This document shows, one piece after another, positions 27,876 to 37,260 of a stretch of DNA of 64,000 nt (position 1 is the first letter of the stretch; the number at the start of each line of letters is the position of its first letter). The notes beneath the pieces were generated by a model. It worked only from the letters and a program-made list of their open reading frames with translations, was not told the DNA's origin and made no database searches. The stretch is from RPQJ01 sp963744735. Its GTDB lineage: Bacteria; Pseudomonadota; Gammaproteobacteria; Steroidobacterales; Steroidobacteraceae. Location of the stretch: NCBI GenBank assembly GCA_963744735.1, contig CAVUVH010000003.1:1-64000 (forward strand). Reading direction: 5' to 3'. The translations under genes were made by a program, and so were the position numbers.

Positions 27876-28865
27876 CTATTCGTGCAGGTCGATGTCGAAC
27901 GGCCGCTCGCGCGGCGGCACGAACTGCGTCGGGAACCAGACGAACGACAGCCGCATGATGCGGGCCACGCCCGGGATGTCGTCGATGCGCGTCAGGTAGA
28001 GGCCGAAGCGATTGCCGCTCGGCAGCAGCGTGTTGTCCGAGAACGGGAACGAATACGGCGACAGCGTGAACTCGATCGGCGGCGTGTGGCCCTGCGACTC
28101 GCCGTTGGCGCCGAGCAGCAGGGCATAGATGCCGACCGTCTGCGCCGCCCAGCTCACCGCGCGGATGTTGACCTGCAGGCTGTCGCGGCCGTCGGGCGAG
28201 ACGATGCGCAGCGGCGCCCCCTGGGCCGTGCTCGAGCAGGTCAGCGCCAGCGAGGTGCCCGTGGCCTTGCCGCCTTCCGGCAGGGCGCAGGACAGCAGCT
28301 GTCCGGCCGGCTCGGTGCCGTCGGAGGTGAGCGAGATCTCGAGGAACACCGGGTTGCGGCCGCTGGCCTCGTCGACGACGGACGACAGCAGCGGCGCGAG
28401 CTGGCGCGAGATCACGCGGCGCGAGGTGCTGCGCAGCCGCGCGCGCGCCTCGTCGGTCTGCCCCGGCAGGGCGTCGACGTAGCGCAGCAGCGGCCCGAGT
28501 TCGAAGTGCTCGTGGAAGTTGAGTGCCAGCAGCTCGGCCAGCAGCGCCAGCCGCTGCGCGCGCGGCAGGTCGCCGTCGGCGCCGGCGGCCACCTGCTCGG
28601 CCTCGCTCTGCAGCAGCGGGCCGACCAGCTCGCGGAACATCGCCGAGCGCAGGTTGGTCTCGGATTCCTCGCGCTGGTTGCGCAGCGACTGCGAGTTGTT
28701 CTCGGTCGCGATCGCGATCTCACGCTCCTTGAGCGTGTTGGTCGCGTACAGGCCGACGATGGTGGCGGCGACCGTCAGCAGCGGGATCGCCAGCGAGTTG
28801 ACGATGTTGGCGGCGAACTTCGCGTTTTCGCGCCAGTCGCGGCGGGGTTTGTCCGCTTCGGTCAT
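27876..28865 (-). CDS. single-pass membrane hypothetical protein
   Basis: A 329-residue protein with one N-terminal membrane helix (IVNSLAIPLLTVAATIVGLYAT), a coiled-coil-prone stretch (ERQI-like: EREIAIATENNSQSLRNQRE) and a large strand-rich C-terminal domain (FTLSPYSFPFSDNTLLPSGNRFGLYL) presumably in the periplasm. No family recognised. It lies immediately upstream of ppc. Confidence 0.6.
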   Translation of the reverse strand: MTEADKPRRDWRENAKFAANIVNSLAIPLLTVAATIVGLYATNTLKEREIAIATENNSQSLRNQREESETNLRSAMFRELVGPLLQSEAEQVAAGADGDLPRAQRLALLAELLALNFHEHFELGPLLRYVDALPGQTDEARARLRSTSRRVISRQLAPLLSSVVDEASGRNPVFLEISLTSDGTEPAGQLLSCALPEGGKATGTSLALTCSSTAQGAPLRIVSPDGRDSLQVNIRAVSWAAQTVGIYALLLGANGESQGHTPPIEFTLSPYSFPFSDNTLLPSGNRFGLYLTRIDDIPGVARIMRLSFVWFPTQFVPPRERPFDIDLHE

Positions 28866-28881
28866 CGTGCCGGGACGATGC

Positions 28882-29160
28882 TCAACTGCAGTCGATGTTG
28901 ACGGTGACCGGCTCCGACAGGCTGAGGAACGCCTGCTCCTTCTGGGTCGGCGCCTGGCAGACCGCCTTGTAACGGCCGGGAGGCAGCTGCAGCTGGTAGG
29001 TGCCGGGCTTCAGTTCGGCCACGGTCTTGCCCGCGGCATCGAGCACGATCGCCCGGGCCGAGGCGGGGACGACGGTGCCGGTGACGATGTCAGCCGCGGC
29101 GAGCGGGGACAGGCAGGCCAGCAGCAGGGCGGCAGCGAGGCGGGAGGTCTTGTTGGGCAT
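28882..29160 (-). CDS. small secreted hypothetical protein
   Basis: A 92-residue protein with a Sec signal (SRLAAALLLACLSPLAAAD) and a small beta domain (IVLDAAGKTVAELKPGTYQLQLPPGRYKAVC) with two Cys residues that could form a disulfide. It looks like a PEGA-like or transthyretin-like fold. Start at ATG 29160; the same-strand membrane gene follows after 17 nt. Confidence 0.55.
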   Translation of the reverse strand: MPNKTSRLAAALLLACLSPLAAADIVTGTVVPASARAIVLDAAGKTVAELKPGTYQLQLPPGRYKAVCQAPTQKEQAFLSLSEPVTVNIDCS

Positions 29161-29227
29161 GGCCTGAACGTTACCGCGCAGGCCGGGCACGGGCAACCGG
29201 GGCGTTGCCGGGCGTCGCCGGGCGGGC

Positions 29228-29497
29228 TCAGCGGCGGCGGGCGAAATTCGGGCGCGCGCCGGTCGAGGGGGCGCGGACGTCCTTCTCGCGGAAATTGATG
29301 CGACCCTTGGTCAGGTCGTAGGGCGACATTTCGAGCGTCACCTTGTCGCCGGCGAGGATGCGGATGCGGTGCTTGCGCATCTTGCCGGAGAGGTACGCGG
29401 TGATCTCGTGGCCGTTTTCCAGCGTCACGAGAAAGCGCGTGTCGGGCAGCACCTGGTTCACGGTGCCCTGCATGTCGATGAGTTCTTCCTTAGCCAT
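29228..29497 (-). CDS. infA: translation initiation factor IF-1
   Basis: An 89-residue S1/OB-fold protein: EELIDMQGTVNQVLPDTRF, LENGHEITAYLSGKMRKHRI, ILAGDKVTLEMSPYDLTKGR. It binds the ribosomal A site during initiation. It is about 17 residues longer than the E. coli protein because of a basic tail (DVRAPSTGARPNFARRR). The gene is divergent from the RRM gene. Confidence 0.93.
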   Translation of the reverse strand: MAKEELIDMQGTVNQVLPDTRFLVTLENGHEITAYLSGKMRKHRIRILAGDKVTLEMSPYDLTKGRINFREKDVRAPSTGARPNFARRR

Positions 29498-29595
29498 TCA
29501 TTCACCTGGGGTTGCCGCGGACACGGCGCGAGCACCATACAGCAAGCCTGTGACGCGCGTCAGCAAATAAACCGACACCCGCCGGGCGGATGGGG

Positions 29596-29809
29596 TATAG
29601 TGCGCGCCGGGTAGTCTCCCTTCTACTTTCTGTTCCGGGCAGCCCTCGCGAATTCTCGCGCAGTCCAGGGCCCAGCGCTTAAGCCGAAGTGTTTCCGATC
29701 CACGTGGCACCGTTGCCACGCGTCTGCGATCGTCCGCCCCCGGGCGGAAGCCTTCCAGTCGCGCTGCCTCATGCCTTGTCTGTTTGAGTTTTTCAGTGAG
29801 TATTTACAA
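29596..29809 (+). promoter_or_regulatory. promoter and long 5' leader of the RRM gene
   Basis: TATAGT at 29596-29601 is a good -10 box, giving a leader of about 200 nt before the ATG at 29810. The leader contains a perfect hairpin CGTGGCA-CCGT-TGCCACG (29703-29720) and a CCGCCC/GGGCGG hairpin near 29740. Long structured leaders are usual for cold-inducible RNA-binding protein genes. Confidence 0.5.
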
Positions 29810-30082
29810 ATGAGCAAGATTTACGTTGGTAACCTTCCGTTCTCCGCCGATGAAGCCGCCGTCCGCGAGCTGTTCGCAGCCCACGGCACGGTCGACTCGG
29901 TCGCCCTGATCAATGACCGTGACACCGGCCAGCCGCGTGGTTTCGGTTTCGTGGAGATGACCTCGAATTCCGAGGCCGCCCGCGCGATCCAGGCGCTGAA
30001 CGGTTTCCAGATGGGCGGCCGCGCCCTGAAGGTCAACGAAGCGCAGCCGAAGACGGATCGTCCGCGCCGCGCCGCGTACTGA
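29810..30082 (+). CDS. RRM-family RNA-binding protein
   Basis: A 90-residue single RRM protein: KIYVGNLPF (RNP2) and RGFGFVEM (RNP1), ending in a short basic tail (KTDRPRRAAY). Such proteins bind single-stranded RNA and are often cold-induced. Start at ATG 29810 after a 200-nt leader; the in-frame upstream ATG 29771 falls within the leader. A strong terminator follows. Confidence 0.92.
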   Translation: MSKIYVGNLPFSADEAAVRELFAAHGTVDSVALINDRDTGQPRGFGFVEMTSNSEAARAIQALNGFQMGGRALKVNEAQPKTDRPRRAAY

Positions 30083-30105
30083 TCGGCCTTACCGGCTGAC
30101 CACAG

Positions 30106-30129
30106 AACGGCCCCGCAAGGGGCCGTTTT
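30106..30129 (+). terminator. intrinsic terminator of the RRM gene
   Basis: Perfect 9-bp stem AACGGCCCC / GGGGCCGTT with a GCAA loop, followed by TTTT-rich sequence, 24 nt after the stop. It could also end transcripts from the convergent VWA gene. Confidence 0.85.
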
Positions 30130-30172
30130 GCTTTGCGGACGACGACGGCACCGTCCCTGGCACCGCCGCCGA

Positions 30173-31495
30173 TCATCGAGGGGACGGCCCGTCGGCCTTC
30201 CCCTGCTTGGACTTGCGCCGCAGGTAGGCGGCTCTCGGCGTGGTCGACCGCCGACGGCCTTCCTGCACCGCTGCCAGCCGTGTGTGCATGCGTCGCGCGC
30301 TGTAGGCCGAGGCCTTGGCGAACAGCACCTCGTCCTTGCCGGCCGCCAGCTGCTGCAACTCGGCCACCACGGCCGCGACCCACGGGTTGTCGGTGCCCAG
30401 CTGCTGCGCCTTGCGCAACAGACGGCATCACCCGCTCCCAGTCGCCGTTGGCGGCCGCGAGCCGGGCCTGCTGCTGGAACTCCGCCGCCTCGAGCTCGCC
30501 CGCGCGACGCAGCACCAGCTCGTCCTCGGCAATCGTGCCGAACGCCGCGGCCGGCAACGCCGGCAGCGCGAAGTCCAGCGGCTGGATCGCGCGCGGCTCG
30601 CCGTCCATGCCCGTGTAGCGCAACGAGATCTTGCGCCAGCGCGGCGCTGCCGTCGATGCCGCGACCGGCGCACCTTGCAGCGTGCGAGCGCCCAGGCCTC
30701 GCCGCCGTAGGCCAGGTCGGGCAGCCACCAGGCGTGGTCGCCGGCGGCATTCGTACTCGTTCAGCAGCTTGAGCTGCACGCCCGGCGCCGGCTCGAGCTT
30801 CGAGCCGCAGGCGGCGCGCGCACAGCGCATTCAGCAGGTCGAATTCCTCGCGGAACGGGTCCATCAGGTCGGCGGCGGACTCGCCGTAGTACGACGAACC
30901 GGCGCCGCTCCGCGCCATGCCGATCATCAGGTCTTCGTTGAAGCCCGCGCCGAGGCCATAGGTCGAGGTGCCGACACCCGCGTCGGCAAATTCCCGGCAC
31001 TGGGCCCAGATCGCCGTGCGGTTCGACCAGGCCCGAATTGGCGCAGCCGTCCGACAGCAGGATGACCCGCGAAACCGTGCCGCGGGAGGCGTGCGGCAGC
31101 AGCGTCTGCACGCCCTGGTGCCAGCCGCCGTGCAGGTTGGTCGAGCCGCCGCTGTCGATCTGCCGGATCGCGCGCCGCAGCACCTCCCGCGCATCGGCGA
31201 CGGGGAGGGCCGGCACCAGCGTGTCGACGCCGTCGTCGTAGACGACGAGCGCGAGGCGGTCGGCCGGCTGCAGGCCGTCGAGCACGAATTCGGCGCAGCG
31301 CTTGGCCTCGAGCAGCGGCTGGCCGGACATGGAGCCCGAGCGGTCGATGACCACGGCGAGGTTGAGCGGATTGCGCGGCGGCAGGTCCGGCGGCGCGTCC
31401 GGTGCCTGCACGCGGACCAGCACGTCGAGGGTGTTGTCGTGGCCGGCCAGCAGCGCCGAACGGCGCGGGGTGACGAGCAAGGTGGGTTCTTTCAT
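30173..31495 (-). CDS. VWA domain protein, YfbK-like (frameshifted)
   Basis: About 440 residues after healing four to five breaks (near 31025, 30818, 30748, 30690, 30425). The von Willebrand A domain has an intact MIDAS: VVIDRSGSMSGQP, DSGGSTNLHGGW and LLSDGCANSG. An N-terminal segment (VTPRRSALLAGHDNTLDVLVRV) precedes it as in the Ca-activated-chloride-channel-like family, and a C-terminal domain with a YTGMDGEPRAIQPLDF strand follows. It would bind a divalent metal and a protein partner. No signal peptide is seen, so probably cytoplasmic. It lies downstream of the phosphatase. Confidence 0.78.
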
Positions 31496-31585
31496 GCGAT
31501 CCGCTCCTGCGACGGGATCTGTAGTCCGTCGAGGCCACAGGTTCGCAGGCGCGAGGCTCGCCAGGTGAGCCTGTGGCGCGGGCTA

Positions 31586-33118
31586 CTACCAGCCGAAAGC
31601 CCGGCGGACGACGTGGTAGACCACGTGCTGCTCCATCGTGCCGCGGAACAGGTGCGCCTGCGGGCCGCCGGCGTAGATCGCGACGTCCTCGCCGCCATGG
31701 GTCGCCGAGCCCAGCGGCACCAGCGCTTCCTGGTAGAAGCCGGGCGAGTCCACGTCGTCGTCCGGGTGCAGGTGGCGTCCCGCATTGGGCGTGCGCCGGC
31801 TCTCGATGTCGCTGTCGGCCGGCTTCTCGGCATGACCCGAACCGTTGGCGTAGCCCAGCGTCGTGTACGGCTTGCCGTCCAGCGCGAGCTTCGGCCCGGT
31901 CGCGCCCGGCTCGACCACCAGGCCGAGGATCGGGTTGCCGCGCTGCGGGTAGCCCGCCAGCGTGAAGGTGTGGCTGTGGTCGGCCGTCACGACCACCAGC
32001 GTGTCGCGGGCGCTCGGTCTTGGCCAGCGCCGTGCGCACGGCATCGGACAGCGCGATCGTGTCGCCGAGCGCGCGGAAGGCATTGCCGGCGTGGTGCGCG
32101 TGGTCGATGCGGCCCGCCTCGACCATCAGCAGGAAGCCCTGCGGGTCGCGACCCAGGATCTCGATGGCTTTCGCCGTCATCTCGGCCAGCGAGGGCTCGC
32201 CGCTGCGGTCGTCCTCGTACTGCATGTGATGCGGCTCGAACAGGCCGAGCAGGTGACGGGTCTTGCGCGGGTCCACGGCCTGGAACTGCTTTGCGTTCCA
32301 GACGTATTGCGAGCCCGGTTGCGCGGCCAGCCAGGCATCGATCAGCGCGCGGCCGTCCTTGCGCTCGCCGCGGCGGTCGGGATACTCGGGGTCGCGCGCC
32401 GATTCGGGCATGAACGCCGCGCGGCCGCCGCCCAGTACCACGTCGATGCCGTACTTGCGCTGCGCGGCGACCAGTTGCGTGGCGATGTCCGGCACGGTCG
32501 CGCCGGCGGGCAGCTTCGCGTCCCACTCCCAGTCGCGGTTCGGCGTGTGCGCGTACAGCGCCGCCGGCGTGGCGTGCGTGACGCGGGTGGTGGTGACGAA
32601 GCCGGTCGCGAGTCCGCGCGCGGCGGCCTGCTCGAGCAGCGTCGGCACCGAGTGCTGCGCGATCACGGCCGCGTCCGCCACCTCGCGCGTGACGGTCTCG
32701 TCCACCGACAGCGAACGGTCGCGGGTCTTGATGCCGGTGAACAGCGCCGTGGCGGTCGGGGCGGAGTCCGACGTCTGCTGCGTGACCGAATACGTCTTCG
32801 CCAGCGCCAGGTACGGCAGCTGCTCGAAGGCCAGCTCGTGTTCCTCGCCGGCACCGCCGCGGCGCTGGCCTTCCAGGATGCGGGCGGCAGTCACGGTGGA
32901 CACGCCCATGCCGTCGCCGATGAACAGGATCACGTTGCGGGCCCTGCCGGTGTTCGGCGCCTGCTGCGCGCGTTCGGCCACGGCCGCGGCGCCGGAGCGG
33001 TACCAGGCCGCGGCTTCCGGGGTGGCCGGCGCCTGGGTCTGTGCCTGCGACGCGCCGTGCAGGCGACGCCGGCGAGGACGGCGGCCAGCAGCGGCCGGAG
33101 GCGGGGATACGTGCGCAT
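31586..33118 (-). CDS. alkaline phosphatase (frameshifted)
   Basis: About 510 residues after healing breaks near 33050 and 32010. The N-terminus is a Sec signal (RLRPLLAAVLAGVACTA). Phosphatase motifs are VILFIGDGMGVST, then QQTSDSAPTATALFTG (catalytic Ser in DSAPTAT), VVLGGGRAAFMPE, MVEAGRIDHAHHAGN and VVTADHSHTF. The enzyme releases phosphate from monoesters outside the cytoplasm. Start ATG 33118; a GTG at 33133 is possible. A GCCACAGG/CCTGTGGC hairpin lies just after the stop (31534-31577). Confidence 0.9.
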
Positions 33119-33195
33119 CCGGGTATTTTCCACGAAAAATATCGCGGACGGGCCGCTAGAATTCCTGGTCTCGGTTTTCCATCGGTGACAGTCGC

Positions 33196-33726
33196 GTGGC
33201 CAGAATCCTGTTCCTGTATCACGGTGTCTACGGCCACACGCTCAAGATCTGCGGCGTCATGCGCGACGAACTGGCGCGGCGGGTCACGTCGCCGAGGTCC
33301 GCCCGCTGCTCGACGGTCCGCAGGACGCGGCCGACTTCGACGCGATCGTGATCGGCGCCAGCATCCGCCACGGCAAGCACAATCCGGCCGTGTACGCCTT
33401 CATCGAGCAACACCGGGCGCTGCTCGACGCGAAGCCCAGCGCGTTCTTCTCGGTCAGCCTCGTGGCGCGCAAGCCGCACAAGAACACGCCCGAGACGAAC
33501 CCGTACATGCAGAAGTTCCTCGGCCTGACGACCTGGCGGCCGCGGCTGCTCGCGGTGTTCGGCGGCGTGCTCGACTACCAGCGCTACGGGGTCATGCGAC
33601 CGCCACATCATCCGCTTCATCATGCGGCTGACCGGCGGGCCCACCGACCTGCACACCGACGTCGAGTTCACGCCCTGGGACGAGGTGCGGGCCTTCGCCG
33701 GCAAGGTCGCGGCATTGACGGCATGA
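33196..33726 (+). CDS. hemG: menaquinone/ubiquinone-dependent protoporphyrinogen oxidase (frameshifted)
   Basis: About 177 residues after healing breaks near 33272 and at 33599/33600. It is a flavodoxin-like enzyme: ILFLYHGVYGHTLKI (FMN loop), AIVIGASIRHGKHNPAVYAF, PSAFFSVSLVARKPHKNTPET and RHIIRFIMRLTGGPTD, close to E. coli HemG. It oxidises protoporphyrinogen IX to protoporphyrin IX at the membrane and passes electrons to quinone. GTG start at 33196. Its stop overlaps the start of the cytochrome b561-like gene, so the two are coupled. Confidence 0.9.
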
Positions 33727-34232
33727 CGCCGGCGCAGCGCGAGGCTCTCAACGCGCACCTGCACTGGGGGCTGGCGCTGCTGGCGCTGTGGCTGGTGCTG
33801 ACGAGCCCATGGGTGTCGATGTTCCGCCGCTTGCCGGCGGGCGCGGGGTTCTTCGACTACGCGCACGTCGCGGCCGGGTGGCTCGCGCTGCTGGCGGGCG
33901 GCGTCTACGTGGTGACGGTCGGGCAGGGCGGGCGCTGGCGTGCGTTCTACCCCTGGGCGGCCGGCGCGGGCGGCGCGATCGTGCGCGATCTCGGCGGAAT
34001 CCTGCGCGGCCAGGTGCCGGCGGCCGACGGGCCGGGGCTCTACGGTGCGATCAAGGGACTGCTGCTGCTGGCGCTGCTTGCCACCGCGTTGACGGGCGCT
34101 GGCTGGTCACTGGCCCAGGGCTCGGATGCGGCCCTGGGCCTGCGCGAACTGCACCAGGGCGCGGTGAAGCTGCTGCTGGTGACCGGCGCGGCGCACGTGC
34201 TCGCCGTGGCGTCGCACCTGCTCGACTTTTGA
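33723..34232 (+). CDS. cytochrome b561-like membrane protein
   Basis: A 169-residue protein with four membrane helices (LHWGLALLALWLVLTSP, YAHVAAGWLALLAGGVYVV, AIKGLLLLALLATALTGAG, AVKLLLVTGAAHVLAVASHLL). Histidines in helix 1 (AHLHWG), helix 2 (YAHV) and the last helices (LHQG, AAHVLAVASH) could ligate b-type hemes. It overlaps hemG by 4 nt (ATGA), suggesting it serves electron flow from HemG or another membrane redox step. That link is inference from position. Confidence 0.75.
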   Translation: MTPAQREALNAHLHWGLALLALWLVLTSPWVSMFRRLPAGAGFFDYAHVAAGWLALLAGGVYVVTVGQGGRWRAFYPWAAGAGGAIVRDLGGILRGQVPAADGPGLYGAIKGLLLLALLATALTGAGWSLAQGSDAALGLRELHQGAVKLLLVTGAAHVLAVASHLLDF

Positions 34233-34272
34233 TTCCTCGCTCGCGCGACTGACGCGGCTCGCGCGCGGGCCT

Positions 34273-35873
34273 CTACGCCGCCGCGGCCTCGCCCGCGGCC
34301 GCCACCGGCACGCGGATCAGGTGGTCGAACGCGCCGAGCGCCGCCTTCGAGCCTTCGCCCATCGCGATGATGATCTGCTTGTACGGCACGGTCGTGGCGT
34401 CGCCGGCCGCGAACACGCCGGGCAGCGACGTCTGTCCCCTGGCGTCGACTTCGATCTCGCCCCGCGGCGACAGCGCGACCGTGCCCTTGAGCCAGTCGGT
34501 GTTGGGCAGCAGGCCGATCTGCACGAAGACGCCTTCGAGCTCGACGCGATGGATCTCGCCCGAGCTGCGGTCCTTGTAGCTGAGCGCGTTGACCTTGCCG
34601 TCCGCGCCATGCACCTCGGTGGTCTGCGCCGAGACGATCACGCGCACGTTCGGCAGGCTGCGCAGCTTGCGCTGCAGCACCTCGTCCGCGCGCAGCTTGC
34701 CGTCGAACTCGATCAGCGTGACGTGCGCCACGATGCCGGCGAGGTCGATCGCGGCCTCGACGCCGGAGTTGCCGCCGCCGATCACCGCCACGCGCTTGCC
34801 CTTGAACAGCGGGCCGTCGCAGTGCGGGCAGTAGGCCACGCCCTTGCCCGAATATTCCTTCTCGCCCGGCACGTTCATCTGCCGCCAGCGGGCGCCGGTG
34901 GAGATGATCACCGTGCGGCTCCTGAGCGCGGCGCCGCTCTCGAGCCTGACCGTGAACAGCCCGTCGTCGCCGGCGGGCTCCAGGGCCTGGCTGCGCGCTG
35001 CAGGTTCATGATGTCGACGTCGTAGTGCTTGACGTGCTCCTCGAGCGCGGCGGCGAGCTTCGGGCCCTCGGTCGCCTTGACCGAGATGAAGTTCTCGATG
35101 CCGAGCGTGTCCATCACCTGGCCGCCGAAGCGGTCGGCGACGACGCCGGTGCGGATGCCCTTGCGCGCCGCGTAGATCGCGGCCGACGAACCCGCCGGGC
35201 CGCCGCCGACGACCAGCACGTCGAACGGGTCCTTGGCATTGATCTGTTCGGCCGCGCGCTCGCCGGCGCGGGTGTCGACCTTGGCCAGGATCTCCTCGAG
35301 GCTGATGCGGCCCTGGTTGAATTCCATGCCGTTCAGGAACACGAACGGCACGGCCATGACCTGGCGGCTTTCGACTTCCTGCTGGAACAGCGCGCCGTCG
35401 ATCATGGTGGTGCGCACGTTCGGGTTCAGCACCGCCATGAGGTTGAGCGACTGCACGACCTCGGGGCAGTTGTGGCACGACAGCGAAATGAAGATCTCGA
35501 AATTGAAGTCGCCCTTCAGCGCCTTGATCTGCTCGATCACGGCGTCGTCGACCTTGGGCGGGTAGCCGCCGGCCTGCAGCAGCGCCAGGACCAGCGAGGT
35601 GAATTCGTGTCCCATCGGGATCGCGGCGAACTCGATGCCTAGGTCGGCGCCGGGCCGGGTGACCTGGAACGACGGCGTGCGCTTGCCCGCCGGGATGTCG
35701 CTGCCGCGCAGTTCGCGGTAGGTGACCAGGCTCGACAGCGGCGCGATGTCGGCGAGCAGCGCCTGCATTTCGCCGGCGGCGGCGGAGTCGTCGAGCGCGG
35801 CCACGAGCTCGATCGGCTGCGTGATGCGGCCGAGGTAACCCTGGAGCTGTTGCTTGAGATCGCTGTCGAGCAT
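34273..35873 (-). CDS. ahpF: alkyl hydroperoxide reductase subunit F (frameshifted)
   Basis: About 530 residues after healing one break near 34992. The N-terminal double thioredoxin fold carries a CxxC (SLSCHNCPEVV). The flavoprotein half has FAD motif VLVVGGGPAGSSAAIYAARKG, the redox CPHCDGPLF, NAD(P)H motif VAVIGGGNSGVEAAIDLAG and VFAAGDATTVPYKQ. It transfers electrons from NADH to AhpC. The break hits between the two halves at a poorly conserved spot; one base appears to be missing. It is transcribed after ahpC. Confidence 0.93.
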
Positions 35874-35937
35874 CGTGTCATCTCCAACCCCCACCCGGCC
35901 CTCTCCGGCGGGGGCGGGAGAGGGGAGGGAGACGGGA

Positions 35938-36501
35938 TCAGATCTTGCCGACGAGGTCGAGCGAGGGCTTGATCGTCTTGGCGCCGTCGTTCCACTTGGC
36001 CGGGCAGACTTCGCCCGGGTGCGCGGCGACGTACTGGGCAGCCTTCAGCTTGCGCAGCGTTTCCTTGACGTCACGCGCGATCGCGTTGTCGTGGATCTCG
36101 AGCGTCTTGATCGTGCCCGTCGGGTCGATCACGAAGGTGCCGCGCAGGGCGAGGCCGGCCTCGTCGATGTGCACGCCGAACGCGCGCGTCAGGGTGTGCG
36201 TCGGGTCGCCGACCAGCGGGAACTTCGCCTTGCCGACGGCGGGCGAGGTCTCGTGCCAGACCTTGTGCGAGAAATGCGTGTCGGTCGTGACGATGTAGAC
36301 CTCGGCGCCGAGCTTCTGGAACTCGGCATAGTTGTCGGCCGCGTCCTCGACTTCCGTCGGGCAGTTGAAGGTGAAGGCGGCCGGCATGAAGATCACGACC
36401 GACCATTTGCCCTTCATCGACTCATTGCTGACTTCGACGAACTTGCCATTGTGGAAGGCCTGCGTCTTGAACGCCGGGACGGTGGTGTTGATCAGCGACA
36501 T
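35938..36501 (-). CDS. ahpC: alkyl hydroperoxide reductase subunit C (peroxiredoxin)
   Basis: A complete 187-residue 2-Cys peroxiredoxin. The peroxidatic Cys is in FTFNCPTEVEDAADNY and the resolving Cys in HPGEVCPAKW. It reduces H2O2 and organic peroxides with AhpF, encoded 64 nt downstream. An OxyR-like site lies about 105 nt upstream of the ATG, at the -35 region. Confidence 0.96.
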   Translation of the reverse strand: MSLINTTVPAFKTQAFHNGKFVEVSNESMKGKWSVVIFMPAAFTFNCPTEVEDAADNYAEFQKLGAEVYIVTTDTHFSHKVWHETSPAVGKAKFPLVGDPTHTLTRAFGVHIDEAGLALRGTFVIDPTGTIKTLEIHDNAIARDVKETLRKLKAAQYVAAHPGEVCPAKWNDGAKTIKPSLDLVGKI

Positions 36502-36604
36502 TGCGTGCTCTCCGATGATGCCCGTGGGCAGGGGATGGACCTTGGATGCCCGGCATCTTCCGCCGATCGGCCCCTTAGGGCCAATTGATTGTTCCGCCGA
36601 TTTT

Positions 36605-36621
36605 GATAGGCAATGCCTATC
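36605..36621. promoter_or_regulatory. OxyR-like operator of ahpCF
   Basis: Perfect 7-bp inverted repeat GATAGGC-AAT-GCCTATC, containing ATAG-N7-CTAT, the OxyR half-site pattern. It lies 104-120 nt upstream of ahpC on the minus strand, overlapping TTGCCT, a candidate -35 element. Only one ATAG-N7-CTAT unit is seen; a full OxyR site has two. Confidence 0.55.
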
Positions 36622-36645
36622 GCCGCGAACCGGCCGGCGCGCGGT

Positions 36646-37164
36646 TTACTTCAGCTGGCCGCGGATCTCGCCCTGGCGATGGTCGCCCGGCCCTGATTCG
36701 GGCGGGTTCATGCCGTCGCTGGTGTGCAGGTTGACGTAGACGCTGCCTTCGCGCAGCTGCTCGACCAGGTCGGCAAGCGGGCTGCCGCCGAGCGGACCGA
36801 TCAGGTCGCCGCTGTCGAGCGTGCCTTCGGCCAGGGTGCCGCTGAACTCGCCCTTCTTGGCCGCGCCACCCGCCTTTGGCCACAGCTTGGCCACCAGCGG
36901 CCCGTTCTGCGTCGCTGACCCGAGGTGCAGGTCGGCCGCATTGACGTTCGTGATCTTCTCGACCGTCACCTTGTACTGCAGCGACTTGCCGTCGGCGCTG
37001 AGACGCATCTCTACCAGGCCTGAGGCCGGCGTCTTGACCGGCTCGGGCAGGTTCTGCGCGCCGTCCAGGGTGGCCGTGAACACCGTATCGGCGGCGTGGG
37101 CGGAAAAGGCGGCGCAGGCCAGCATGGCCGTGGCGGCGATCAGCAGGGCTCTGGACTTGGACAT
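36646..37164 (-). CDS. CHRD domain secreted protein
   Basis: A 172-residue exported protein with a signal peptide (ALLIAATAMLACAAFSAHAA) and one CHRD domain: FTATLDGAQNLPEPVKTPASG, DLHLGSATQNGPLVAKLW and VYVNLHTSDGMNPPESGPGDHRQGEIRGQL. CHRD domains occur in chordin-like and bacterial surface proteins; the bacterial role is not known. It ends 145 nt upstream of ahpC, same strand. Confidence 0.88.
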   Translation of the reverse strand: MSKSRALLIAATAMLACAAFSAHAADTVFTATLDGAQNLPEPVKTPASGLVEMRLSADGKSLQYKVTVEKITNVNAADLHLGSATQNGPLVAKLWPKAGGAAKKGEFSGTLAEGTLDSGDLIGPLGGSPLADLVEQLREGSVYVNLHTSDGMNPPESGPGDHRQGEIRGQLK

Positions 37165-37260
37165 GACGGCTCCCGGGGGACGTTACTGCACCGGCAATGT
37201 GCGACTGCGGCGCGTCACGCGGAATACGTAATTAGTGCGGGCCGGGCGCGGTCCCCGCGG

